Of a stretch of 64,000 bases of DNA, positions 56,480 to 64,000 are shown piece by piece (the stretch's first letter is position 1; the number at the start of each line of letters is the position of its first letter). The stretch covers positions 62,001-126,000 of the forward strand of contig DDCA01000002.1 of NCBI GenBank assembly GCA_002335175.1. The letters run 5' to 3'. The stretch comes from Candidatus Saccharibacteria bacterium UBA2018. GTDB lineage: Bacteria; Patescibacteriota; Saccharimonadia; Saccharimonadales; Saccharimonadaceae. The translations under genes and the position numbers were made by a program. The notes beneath the pieces were generated by a model, which did no database searches, was not told where the DNA came from, and saw only the letters and a program-made list of their open reading frames with translations.

Positions 56480-57925
56480 ATGACGGTATTCATTCAAAAG
56501 GTGCGTAATTACCGCTTAGAACTTATTTCTTTTACGACCGGTTTTTGCTTGCTTGCCTATGAACTCGCCGCCGCCCGCATATTGGCACCGTCAATTGGCA
56601 GCTCGACATACGTATGGACTGGTGTAATTGGTGTAATCATTGCCGCATTGAGCCTGGGTTTTTATGTTGGCGGCCGGATTGCCGATAGCCGTAACCGGAC
56701 GAGCGATGTCATATGGCTGCTCGTAGGGGCGGGCAGTCTGGTCACGGCGACACTGCTTTTTTATGAAGGCACACTTATGTCTATTGTGGAGTCAATCGAC
56801 GATGCCCGCTGGCAAGCGGTAGTCGCAGCACTGCTGTTATTTGCCCCGGCCAGTTTTCTGATTGGTACTACTAGTCCGTACCTAGCCAAGCTAAAAGTGA
56901 CGTCATTGACCGCCACGGGCCGTTCAGTCGCCTCACTCGACATGTTCAATGCCATTGGCGGTATTACCGGTACGTTCGTGACCGGTTTTGTATTGTTTGG
57001 ATTTATTGGGTCGCACGAGACGATTGCCTTGGTCGCACTCTTGCTGCTCGCTGCCAGTTGGCTACTTTCGCCAAGGCTTCATCCGGTCCGGCGATTGATT
57101 ATGAGCGCGGTACTCATTATGATTGTGGCTGCTCCGGCGCCTGCTTCGGCCGAAGCTATCAGCATTGATACGGCCAGCGCTCATTACAAAGTCGTCACCG
57201 GCTTTATAAATGACCGGCCCGCGCGCGGTTTGATTACTGGTCCCGAGGGCACGCAATCGGCTATTTATATAAACGGCGGAAGCGAGCCGGTCTTTTGGTA
57301 TACCCAACAAATGGCGAAATGGACGGTAGAACGAGGCGCCAACGACATCTTAATCCTCGGTGGTGGAGCCTTCACTTTGCCGCAACACCTGGCGACCCAA
57401 TTGCCAAATGCAACTATCGACGTCGTTGAGATCGACCCTGAGTTAGAATCTATTTCCAAGACATACTTCAATTACCAAAATCCTGCCAATGTAAACGAAA
57501 TTTTTGAAGATGCCCGCACGTACGTTAATAGGGCTGAAAAAACGTACGACATTATATTAGTTGATGTGTACGGTGACACCAGCATCCCATTTTCATTGAT
57601 GACTAAACAGTATGGCAAGGCCGTGGCTAGGCTTCTAAAGCCAGACGGGCTGTTAGTTGCCAATCTCATTGCCGGCGAGACCGGACCGTGCCGAGATGTA
57701 TTTACGGCCTTAGACGCGGCGTATCGCCAGTCGCTCCCGAACGCTATATATAGCAACCAAGCCAACCGGCCGGTAAGTAGGGCAAACTATATAGTTGTCT
57801 ATAGCCGTCAACTACTGCCGCCACCGGGACTGTACAAGCAGCTCAAGCCATTTGGCGGTAGTGCCTACACCGATAACCATGCTCCAGCCGAACGCCTGTA
57901 CTTTGACTGCCGCCAAACGCGGTAA
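56480..57925 (+). CDS. Membrane-fused spermidine synthase-like protein
   Basis: 481 residues: about seven hydrophobic helices (residues 10-220), then a spermidine-synthase-type Rossmann domain with ILILGGGAFTLPQHL, VVEIDPELESI, EDARTYV and ILVDVYGDTSIPFSLMT. In true spermidine synthases the last motif carries catalytic Asp for putrescine; here DVYGD differs, so substrate is uncertain. Such membrane fusions are frequent among uncultured bacteria. Follows the cupin gene by 29 bases and may be co-transcribed. Confidence 0.85.
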   Translation: MTVFIQKVRNYRLELISFTTGFCLLAYELAAARILAPSIGSSTYVWTGVIGVIIAALSLGFYVGGRIADSRNRTSDVIWLLVGAGSLVTATLLFYEGTLMSIVESIDDARWQAVVAALLLFAPASFLIGTTSPYLAKLKVTSLTATGRSVASLDMFNAIGGITGTFVTGFVLFGFIGSHETIALVALLLLAASWLLSPRLHPVRRLIMSAVLIMIVAAPAPASAEAISIDTASAHYKVVTGFINDRPARGLITGPEGTQSAIYINGGSEPVFWYTQQMAKWTVERGANDILILGGGAFTLPQHLATQLPNATIDVVEIDPELESISKTYFNYQNPANVNEIFEDARTYVNRAEKTYDIILVDVYGDTSIPFSLMTKQYGKAVARLLKPDGLLVANLIAGETGPCRDVFTALDAAYRQSLPNAIYSNQANRPVSRANYIVVYSRQLLPPPGLYKQLKPFGGSAYTDNHAPAERLYFDCRQTR

Positions 57926-57933
57926 AATATGAC

Positions 57934-57992
57934 AAAAGAAAACAGGCTCACCGACGGAGCCACCAGACGAGTCGTAGCTCAGTCGGTGCCTG
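57934..57992 (-). terminator. Long hairpin terminator of the GC-rich gene at 58028
   Basis: Minus strand: CAGGC-ACCGAC pairs with GTCGGT-GCCTG (two-base bulge), inner GAGC/GCTC and ACGA/TCGT helices, then TTTTCTTTT. Confidence 0.75.
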
Positions 57993-58027
57993 CTTTCTGT
58001 CGATGAACCTGGATGGGGAGAGATGGA

Positions 58028-58522
58028 TCAGCTGCCCGCGAGGAAGCGTCGGGCCGCCTCGTTGGCAGGCATGAAGTCCCACTCTCGCGGAACGCCGTCC
58101 CCGGGTTCGGCATCTGCCATCCAGCCCGGAGGCTGAACCCAGACGAGGTCACCTCTGACCATGCGGGCGGTACCACCACCTTGGGTGGCGAACAGTGGCT
58201 GCTCTCCCTGAACCAAGGTGACATACCAGTCCTGCCGCATGCCGGGTAGCAACCACCAGCCGACTCGGAGCTCCAGGGTCGTTTGGTAGAACGTCTCCTG
58301 GACTAGCCGGACAGCGGTGTTACCGAGGTCCTTCGGAGGAGTACCGTTGCCCCGGATGAGAGACCTGAGGTACTGGACGACCAATCGCTTGGCCGCCTGA
58401 TTGGTCCAGCCTTGCTGGCGGATGTGCTCGGTGAGCTTCTCCCCAGCTGTGCGGTAGACCTGCCGAGCTGCCTCGGGGTAGTCATTGATGTACGGGCGTG
58501 TTTCTTGTGGTGCCATAACCAT
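58028..58522 (-). CDS. GC-rich orphan gene
   Basis: 164 residues, soluble; N-terminal helical half rich in Arg/Gln/Thr, C-terminal half with beta-type segments (WWLLPGMRQDWYVTLVQGEQP). No motif recognised. GGGAGGAT precedes ATG 58522 by a few bases. Codons end mostly in G/C, unlike nrdA beyond it. Own promoter and terminator. Likely acquired; function unknown. Confidence 0.67.
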   Translation of the reverse strand: MVMAPQETRPYINDYPEAARQVYRTAGEKLTEHIRQQGWTNQAAKRLVVQYLRSLIRGNGTPPKDLGNTAVRLVQETFYQTTLELRVGWWLLPGMRQDWYVTLVQGEQPLFATQGGGTARMVRGDLVWVQPPGWMADAEPGDGVPREWDFMPANEAARRFLAGS

Positions 58523-58569
58523 GGCATCCTCCCTGATGTGCCGACTGCCTGGTGCAGTCTTGTCTTACA

Positions 58570-58598
58570 ATACTACCACATTTAAGTTAAAATGTCAA
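58570..58598 (-). promoter_or_regulatory. Sigma-70 promoter of the 58028 gene
   Basis: Minus strand: TTGACA, 17 bases, TAGTAT. Confidence 0.7.
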
Positions 58599-58927
58599 TA
58601 AGTGTGCTCTAAATGTTCATTCAAAGCACTATATGTAGCGTTGTAAATAACAAACACTACGCTAGGGCTGGCACACCAGGGGTAGCGTATAGTGCTCACG
58701 CTTGTAGTCAAAAAAACGCTTAAAAAAGTCTTGCTTTGACCATATATAGGGTCTATATTAATTTGCAGACCACTACATATGTAGTCGTTCAATAAAATAC
58801 ACAGCAAGGCAAGGCACCACTACTGCGCCCAGACTTCCATAGCGGGAGGGTTCCTTTGTGTTGCAATTCACCGGGGGGTGTGAAGTGTATAAACATAAAA
58901 TAATAACCAACTAAATAGGGGACCAAA
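58599..58927 (+). promoter_or_regulatory. Long regulatory region upstream of the nrd operon
   Basis: About 330 bases without a gene. It holds a long hairpin (58655-58694: CACTA-CGCTA, CTGG-caca-CCAG, TAGCG-TA-TAGTG) and NrdR-box-like sites: GCACTATATGTAGCGT (58626-58641, 13/16 to ACACTATATATAGTGT), TGACCATATATAGGGT (58737-58752, 12/16) and the palindrome ACTACATATGTAGT (58772-58785). TTGACC at 58736 with TAATTT 17 bases on is a possible promoter overlapping the second box. Repression by NrdR is inferred; nrdR is not in the window. Confidence 0.45.
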
Positions 58928-61348
58928 ATGAACGGAATTCATGTGGTAAAGCGAGACGGCACCCGCGAACCATTTGACGCCAACATGATCAACCTGGCCC
59001 TGGTGAGGGCTTCTGAGGGACTGCCTGACCAGATTTCAAAGGTTGTCCAGGTAGCGACCGAGCTACAATTAACATTATTCGATGGCATCACTAGTGAGCA
59101 GCTTGACGAAGCCGTTATTCACACGGCACTTCAGAACGTCAAAGACGACCCTGACTTTGACCGTATCGCAGCGAGGTTGCTGCTCAAGAATATTTACAAG
59201 AACATCCTCGGTGACTACGAGACGAGCGACCAGCTAAAGAAAATGCACGCTAGCGCCTTCCCGAAGTTCATCAAGGATGCGACCAAAGACGGCCTGCTTG
59301 ATACCCGTATGAACGACGGCCGCTTTGACCTCAAGAAACTTGGCGCCGCTTTGGAACCCGCCCGTGACGAACTGTTTAAATATATCGGTGTCGTCACCAA
59401 CAAGAACCGTTACGCCCTGCGTAAAAACAGCGGTACCCCTATAGAAACTCCACAATTTACCCATATGCGTATTGCCATGGGCCTTTCGTATAACGAAAAA
59501 GACCCAACCGCGGCTGCAATCGACTTTTATGAGCACATGAGCCGGCTGGAATATGTCGCCGGCGGTTCAACCCGGGTGAACGCCGGGGGCGCTTTCCCGC
59601 AGCTTTCGAACTGCTTCCTTATGGAAGTTCAGGACGACATGGAAAGTATCGCCAAATCTATCCGCGATACAATGTGGATTGCCAAAGGTACCGGTGGAAT
59701 TGGCATTACCATGACCAAGCTCCGCGGTGCCGGTAGCCCGGTCAAAACGACCAACACCGAAAGTACCGGCCCGATTCCGTTCATGAACATGATTGACGCA
59801 GCCTTGTTCGCCGTTTCACGTAAGGGCAAGAAAGCCGGTGCGGCTGCTATGTACATGGAAAACTGGCACATTAACTTCCCACAGTTCCTCGACCTCAAGC
59901 AGAACAGCGGTGATCCATACCTGCGAACCCGTATCATGAACACGGCCGTATATATGAGTGACGAGTTTATGAAGCGCGTCGAGGCCGACAAGGACTGGTA
60001 TTTGTTCGATCCGGCTGAAGTGCCTGATTTGCCGGAACTCTACGGCGCCGAATTCTCAAAGCGCTACAACGAATACATCAAGATGGCCGATAAAGGTGAA
60101 ATCCGCGAAGTTGCCAAAATCTCGGCCCGCCAGCAGTTCCGCCAGATCCTGACGGTACTTCAAGCAACCAGCCACCCGTGGCTGACCTGGAAGGACACTA
60201 TTAACGTCCGGGCATTGAACAATAACACCGGTACTATCCACTGTTCAAACCTCTGTACCGAAATTACGTTGCCGCAGGATTCGAAAAACACTTCGGTCTG
60301 TAACTTGGTATCGATTAACCTGAGTCGTCATCTGAACGATGACAAAACATGGGACTGGGCGAAGCTCGAAGCCAGCACCCGTTCGGCTATTCGCCAGCTC
60401 GACAATTTGTGTGACATTACAAACACACCGATTCCAGAAGCTATGCACTCGAACCTAGCGAACCGTGCCGTTGGTCTGGGTATCATGGGCTTCACCGATG
60501 TTCTAGAAAAATTGAGCCACAGCTACGAAAGCGAAGAGGCCTACGATTTGATTGACCAGTTGGTTGAGTTTATCAGCTACTATGCTATCGACGAGTCGGC
60601 CGAGCTGGCTAAAGTCCACGGCAGCTACCCAGAATACAAGGGCAGCGGCTGGAGCCAAGGTCTGCTTCCTATCGACACGGTCGAAACGCTTGGCCAGTCA
60701 CGTAAACTAAAAGTTAACGTAACCCGAAAGAGCCGTATGGACTGGGAAGCCCTGCGAAAAAAAGTCAAAAAAGGTATGCGTAACGCGACTGTTATGGCAA
60801 TCGCTCCAACGGCCAACATCGGCTTGGTTGCTGGTACGACCCCTGGTCTTGACCCACAATTTGCCCAAATCTTCTCTCGTTCGACCCTTAGTGGCAAGTT
60901 CCTCGAAGTGAACACGAATCTAGTTCGCGACTTGAAAGAACTTGGTTTGTGGGACGAGGTCAAAGACGAACTGCTCGCAAAACAAGGTGACATTCAGGAC
61001 ATCGACGTTATTCCGCAGCACATCAAGGACGTTTACAAGACAAGCTTCCAGCTGAGCCCATATGCTTTCATTGAAGTTGCGGCCCGGGCCCAGAAGTGGG
61101 TCGACCAGGCGATTTCCCGCAACATGTATCTCGAAACTCGTAACATCGACGACTACGTTAATATTTACATGGAATGCTGGAAACGCGGCCTAAAGACAAC
61201 GTACTACCTGCACGTCAAACCGCGTCACCAGGCTGAGCAATCAACAACCAAAGTCAACAAGTCCGAAGAGTTAGCTAAAAAGAGCGGCGGCGCTCGCAAA
61301 GCCGGTTTCGGCTTCGCCAAAAAACAAACAGTGGGGGTCGGCTCATGA
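58928..61348 (+). CDS. nrdA: Ribonucleotide reductase class I alpha subunit, lacking its CxxC tail
   Basis: 806 residues; reduces ribonucleotides to deoxyribonucleotides with NrdB. ATP-cone allosteric domain at about 3-95, then the catalytic barrel: C229 (SNCFLM), C443 (NLCTEI, expected thiyl radical) and C458 (SVCNLVSINL); C229 to C443 spacing equals that of E. coli C225/C439. Radical-relay tyrosines Y759-Y760 in TTYYLHVK. After these the protein continues ~45 residues and stops without the C-terminal Cys pair needed for re-reduction; that pair appears in the ORF just downstream, in the same frame after the TGA. First gene of the operon. Confidence 0.96.
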   Translation: MNGIHVVKRDGTREPFDANMINLALVRASEGLPDQISKVVQVATELQLTLFDGITSEQLDEAVIHTALQNVKDDPDFDRIAARLLLKNIYKNILGDYETSDQLKKMHASAFPKFIKDATKDGLLDTRMNDGRFDLKKLGAALEPARDELFKYIGVVTNKNRYALRKNSGTPIETPQFTHMRIAMGLSYNEKDPTAAAIDFYEHMSRLEYVAGGSTRVNAGGAFPQLSNCFLMEVQDDMESIAKSIRDTMWIAKGTGGIGITMTKLRGAGSPVKTTNTESTGPIPFMNMIDAALFAVSRKGKKAGAAAMYMENWHINFPQFLDLKQNSGDPYLRTRIMNTAVYMSDEFMKRVEADKDWYLFDPAEVPDLPELYGAEFSKRYNEYIKMADKGEIREVAKISARQQFRQILTVLQATSHPWLTWKDTINVRALNNNTGTIHCSNLCTEITLPQDSKNTSVCNLVSINLSRHLNDDKTWDWAKLEASTRSAIRQLDNLCDITNTPIPEAMHSNLANRAVGLGIMGFTDVLEKLSHSYESEEAYDLIDQLVEFISYYAIDESAELAKVHGSYPEYKGSGWSQGLLPIDTVETLGQSRKLKVNVTRKSRMDWEALRKKVKKGMRNATVMAIAPTANIGLVAGTTPGLDPQFAQIFSRSTLSGKFLEVNTNLVRDLKELGLWDEVKDELLAKQGDIQDIDVIPQHIKDVYKTSFQLSPYAFIEVAARAQKWVDQAISRNMYLETRNIDDYVNIYMECWKRGLKTTYYLHVKPRHQAEQSTTKVNKSEELAKKSGGARKAGFGFAKKQTVGVGS

Positions 61349-61429
61349 CAGATGCAAATTGCACCTGCAGCTCCAACTGCTGCAAATAAACAAGAAAACA
61401 ATCAAATAAGGGTACAAGGGAACAAAGTA

Positions 61430-61603
61430 ATGAACGCAAACGCAATCATCAACGACGAAATGACATTAGAAGAAAAACTGGCTGCTATCGACCAGGCAAT
61501 GGCGAACGCGCAGGCACAAGCTAACGAAGAAGCGGCAGCCCGCGGCACATCGGCTGCTCCAATCGACCCAGCAAGCTTAACAATTTGTGACGGCTGCGAG
61601 TAA
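61430..61603 (+). CDS. Small protein ending in CDGCE: separate or read-through RNR redox tail
   Basis: 57 residues from ATG 61430 (AAGGGA eight bases upstream): acidic/Ala-rich helix, then DPASLTICDGCE at the very end. A C-terminal C-x-x-C is the hallmark of class I alpha-subunit swinging arms, which NrdA here lacks. The frame is open from the codon right after the nrdA TGA (61346-61348) to this stop, so read-through would yield one ~890-residue chain. Either a separately made redox-tail peptide or a stop-codon read-through product. The next gene starts on its stop (TAATG). Confidence 0.65.
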   Translation: MNANAIINDEMTLEEKLAAIDQAMANAQAQANEEAAARGTSAAPIDPASLTICDGCE

Positions 61604-62025
61604 TGGTTGGTCACGATACTCTGCCAGGGATGCCGCAAGAGCTGCTAACCGAAGCAGAGGTTCGTACTGAGCTGGAAAGCCTGTCTTCTGAAAAGCTGCA
61701 AGTGCTTGCCGGCAATATAATCAGCGATGTTGAGCAGGGCGTAACCCCTACTAGCCAATTTGGCGATGAGCTTGACCTCATTATAGATGTGCTGGTTAAG
61801 CGCGCGTCCCAGACTGAAGAGACAGTCGATGAAAGCGGTGAATTGCCACTTGGTATTCCAGCGATGCCAGCTCAAAAAGAGCAATTTACTGAAACGAAAA
61901 TTCTTTTCCAAGGTTCAGCGGTTCCAGATAAGGAAACCTTAGCGCGTCAAGCATGGTGGCGACGAGAACGCGAACATTTACTAGTTCAGCACGTTATTGG
62001 CGAACTGGCACCAACGGCACAATAG
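61603..62025 (+). CDS. nrd-operon protein of unknown function
   Basis: 140 residues, acidic, predicted helical, no membrane segment. Motif-free to my eye: LLTEAEVRTELESLSSEKLQ at the N-terminus and DKETLARQAWWRREREHLL near the end. Start overlaps the previous stop by one base and the gene ends just before nrdB, so it belongs to the reductase operon. Could be an assembly or regulatory partner; this is inference from position. Confidence 0.75.
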   Translation: MVGHDTLPGMPQELLTEAEVRTELESLSSEKLQVLAGNIISDVEQGVTPTSQFGDELDLIIDVLVKRASQTEETVDESGELPLGIPAMPAQKEQFTETKILFQGSAVPDKETLARQAWWRREREHLLVQHVIGELAPTAQ

Positions 62026-62047
62026 AGAGGTAATAAAGGAGGTACAC

Positions 62048-63115
62048 ATGGCAGGAATTTTAGGAACTGGCATTCAGGACGGTTTGCTCCTGAAGCCCGT
62101 ACATTATCAATGGGCGATGGATTTGTATGACCAAGCGGTCGCAAATACCTGGTTCCCGAACGAAATTCAGCTTGGGCAGGACCTAAGTGACTGGAAGAAG
62201 ATGACCGACGAGGAAAAGCACGCGCTGACGTACCTCATGAGTTACTTCAACCCGAACGAACTGCTGGTCAACAAAGCTCTCGCGTTTGGCGTTTACCCTT
62301 ACGTCAACGCAGCCGAGTGCCATCTTTACCTCGCAAAGCAGATGTGGGAAGAAGCTAACCACTGTATGAGCTTCGAGTATGTGCTCGAAACATTCCCGAT
62401 TGACCGCGACAAAGCCTACGCCGGCCACGTCGAAGTAGACAGCATGCGGGTGAAGGAAGAGTTCGAAACCAAGTACATCAAGCGAATGACCGAAGACACG
62501 CTCGACATCACGACTACTGAGGGCAAGAAGGACTTCGTGAAGAACCTGATTGCCTACAATATCATCCTTGAAGGCATTTGGTTCTACAGTGGATTCATGG
62601 TCGCCCTAAGCTTCCGCCAGCGTAACCTCATGCGCAACTTCGGCTCATTAATGGACTGGATTATCCGCGATGAGAGCCTGCACCTCAAGTTCGGTATAAA
62701 CCTAATTCTCACGGTGCTCGAAGAAAACGAAGACCTTCAAACCGAAGAATTTGCTGATGAGATTAAGCAAATGATTCTCGACGCCGTTGAAATGGAAGAG
62801 AAATACAACAATGACCTGCTACCAAAGGGCATTCTGGGCTTGAACGCCGAGTACGTCAACCAATATGTTAAGTATCTTACGGACCGCCGGCTTGAAGAAC
62901 TTGGGTTTGAACCGCACTACAAGGTGTCAAACCCAGCCAAGTGGATGGCAGCGGCCAACGACACCCTGGAACTGGTTAACTTCTTTGAATCAACCAACAC
63001 CAGCTACGAAGTCAACTCTGGCAAATCAACTGCCGGACTTGGTCCTAAAGAAGGCCAAAGCCCAAGCGCTGACCGCCACGAGAATGACCCGGACGAGAGC
63101 ATCTTTAAACAATAA
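62048..63115 (+). CDS. nrdB: Ribonucleotide reductase beta subunit, class Ic-like metal site
   Basis: 355 residues. ATG 62048 with AAAGGAGGT upstream; the earlier in-frame ATG is rejected. Ferritin-like fold with metal ligands E71, E102, H105, E175, E209 and H212. The residue four after the first His, normally the radical Tyr, is Phe (F109), and the first ligand is Glu instead of Asp. Ligand spacings (31, 3, 70, 34, 3) equal those of the Chlamydia trachomatis Mn/Fe enzyme (E89, E120, H123, E193, E227, H230; F127). C-terminal tail ENDPDESIFKQ is acidic as expected for NrdA docking. Confidence 0.96.
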   Translation: MAGILGTGIQDGLLLKPVHYQWAMDLYDQAVANTWFPNEIQLGQDLSDWKKMTDEEKHALTYLMSYFNPNELLVNKALAFGVYPYVNAAECHLYLAKQMWEEANHCMSFEYVLETFPIDRDKAYAGHVEVDSMRVKEEFETKYIKRMTEDTLDITTTEGKKDFVKNLIAYNIILEGIWFYSGFMVALSFRQRNLMRNFGSLMDWIIRDESLHLKFGINLILTVLEENEDLQTEEFADEIKQMILDAVEMEEKYNNDLLPKGILGLNAEYVNQYVKYLTDRRLEELGFEPHYKVSNPAKWMAAANDTLELVNFFESTNTSYEVNSGKSTAGLGPKEGQSPSADRHENDPDESIFKQ

Positions 63116-63139
63116 ACCACTGTAATTAAAGGCAATTAG

Positions 63140-63172
63140 GGTGCGGCATCCGCTAGGCGTCGCACCTTTTTT
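63140..63172 (+). terminator. Terminator of the nrd operon
   Basis: GGTGCG / CGCACC stem with inner pairs and a TTTTTT tail. Confidence 0.8.
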
Positions 63173-63190
63173 GCCCCCAAGGATAACCAT

Positions 63191-63292
63191 ATGAATATCG
63201 CAGAAGCCGTCAAAGTATCCGGAACCATCGCACTCCTGGTCTTCATGTACGTGATTATATTTGCTATCGAGGCAGGCCGGCGCAGTCTATGA
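63191..63292 (+). CDS. 33-residue single-helix membrane peptide
   Basis: MNIAEAVKVSGTIALLVFMY... with one hydrophobic helix (about 9-26) and a basic end (EAGRRSL). Its TGA overlaps the start of the CYTH gene (ATGA), so the two are coupled. No clear ribosome site. Tentative. Confidence 0.45.
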   Translation: MNIAEAVKVSGTIALLVFMYVIIFAIEAGRRSL

Positions 63293-63882
63293 AAACCGAG
63301 ATTGAAGTCAAGTTCCTGGACATCGACATCGATGAGGTGCGCGACAAGCTTAAAGCGGCTGGAGCGCACCTAGAGCAACCGATGCGCCTTATGAAGCGTG
63401 CACTGGTAGAAACCGAAGAAACCCGCAAACGAAACGGTTATTTACGTGTTCGCGATGAAGGAGACAAAATAACCGCTACCTTCAAACAGTTCAAAGAGAA
63501 TTCGTTAACTGGTGCCCAAGAGCGAGAGATTACCGTCAGTGATTTCGACGAAACACTAGCTATCTTTGCCGAATTTGGGCTGAACTACCATACCTTCCAA
63601 GAGTCAAAACGTGAGACATGGAAGTTTGAGGATGTAGAAGTCGTGATCGATGAATGGCCATGGATTAATCCCTATATAGAGATTGAAGCCGACTCAGAAG
63701 ATGCTGTAAAGAATGCTGCCAAAGAGCTGGGTTACGATTGGGATGATGCCGTTTTCGGATCAGTTGATGTGATCTATAACATAGAGTATCCAAACATGAC
63801 CGTTCGAGGCGTTATTGATATCAAGGAAGTACGTTTTGGCGAGCCGGCACCTAAAGAATTTGTAGGGAAGGCCGTTTCGTGA
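63289..63882 (+). CDS. CYTH domain protein (adenylate cyclase IV/triphosphatase-like)
   Basis: 197 residues, triphosphate-tunnel fold. Signature ExExK (EIEVKF) at the N-terminus, GYLRVRDEGDKITATFKQ, RETWKFEDVEVVIDEWPWI and YIEIEADSE. CYTH enzymes act on triphosphates (class IV adenylate cyclase, thiamine triphosphatase or inorganic triphosphatase); the activity here is undetermined. Its stop overlaps the next gene as GTGA. Confidence 0.9.
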   Translation: MKTEIEVKFLDIDIDEVRDKLKAAGAHLEQPMRLMKRALVETEETRKRNGYLRVRDEGDKITATFKQFKENSLTGAQEREITVSDFDETLAIFAEFGLNYHTFQESKRETWKFEDVEVVIDEWPWINPYIEIEADSEDAVKNAAKELGYDWDDAVFGSVDVIYNIEYPNMTVRGVIDIKEVRFGEPAPKEFVGKAVS

Positions 63883-64000
63883 GTCCATTGAAGCGCTATG
63901 GGAAATACCTGGCTGCCTTAGTGGTTGTCGGGTTTGTTGCCTATATTGCTGTCAGTGTCATTCAGCTGCGTGCAGCGGGTAATGATACCGAAAAACCACG
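63879..64000 (+). CDS. Membrane protein, 3' end outside window
   Basis: GTG start overlapping the CYTH stop. 40 residues visible: basic start MSPLKRYGKY, one helix (LAALVVVGFVAYIAVSVI), then a polar stretch LRAAGNDTEKP. Type II membrane or secreted protein; nothing more can be said. Confidence 0.6.
   Translation, partial: MSPLKRYGKYLAALVVVGFVAYIAVSVIQLRAAGNDTEKP

Noticed and set aside
61346..61348. UGA as a sense codon by genetic code change (Gly or Trp)
   Set aside because: UGA terminates many normal genes in the window at the expected protein ends (groES, comF, CYTH), so only local read-through or a true stop remains possible.
1..64000. CRISPR arrays, insertion sequences, prophage or rRNA
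   Set aside because: No regularly spaced direct repeats, transposase, integrase or rRNA sequence was seen.

Overview
The window begins inside dnaA and runs through dnaN, so it lies at the chromosomal origin of a bacterium. The organism is most likely a Patescibacteria/CPR member, and probably a Saccharibacteria (TM7) relative. This is inferred from gene content, not from a search: a large type IV secretion (T4SS)-like locus beside dnaN, two FemAB-type peptidoglycan-bridge enzymes, mostly short genes with few biosynthetic functions, and a class I ribonucleotide reductase. UGA ends many ordinary genes here (groES, comF, the CYTH gene), so the code looks standard rather than the UGA=Gly code of Gracilibacteria/Absconditabacteria.

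Layout. 1-2.5 kb: dnaA (5' end outside the window), a DnaA-box-rich gap (candidate oriC) and dnaN. 2.5-22.9 kb, minus strand: a T4SS-like superlocus with two VirB6-like proteins, a PrgI/VirB3-like protein, a TraC-like protein, a VirB4 ATPase, two very unusual secreted proteins that join endonuclease/exonuclease/phosphatase (EEP) domains to cell-wall hydrolase domains, a PEGA protein and another anchored protein. 23.0-25.7 kb, plus strand: a divergent operon of six small VirB2/TrbC-like two-helix membrane proteins; a seventh copy sits alone at 28.3 kb. 25.8-30 kb: hsp20, comF, an unknown gene, tRNA-Ser(UGA), tRNA-Ser(GCU) and tRNA-Arg(GCG). 30-40.9 kb: scattered single genes (membrane proteins, MFS and NCS2 transporters, a stand-alone EEP enzyme, HIT), tRNA-Ser(CGA) and valS with parS-like palindromes at its promoter. 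41-48 kb: FemAB proteins, tsaD with a palindromic in-frame insertion, two Mur ligases and an amidinotransferase-fold protein. 48.7-51 kb: CIRCE-controlled groES-groEL with a hidden small membrane ORF between them. 51-58.5 kb: sugar-phosphate isomerase, MacB-type ABC transporter, tRNA-Ser(GGA), a cupin and a membrane spermidine-synthase-like protein. 58.5-63.1 kb: a ribonucleotide reductase operon whose beta subunit carries the class Ic (Phe, Glu) signature and whose alpha subunit lacks the C-terminal CxxC; the missing CxxC lies in a small ORF directly downstream in the same frame. 63.2-64 kb: a small membrane ORF, a CYTH protein and a cut-off membrane protein.

Two architectural themes stand out. 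Many native genes have a TATAAT-type -10 element only 6-9 bases before the start codon, which predicts leaderless mRNAs. In contrast, six isolated genes (30.2, 34.1, 36.6, 48.0, 51.1 and 58.0 kb) have almost exclusively G/C-ending codons, their own Shine-Dalgarno sequence and their own long GC-rich hairpin; most also have a clear sigma-70 type promoter. They look imported, plausibly from an actinobacterial source, and one is an NCS2 purine/uracil permease. All four serine tRNA isoacceptors lie within 28 kb, and two of them are preceded by structured leaders containing tRNA-Ser-like 5' fragments.
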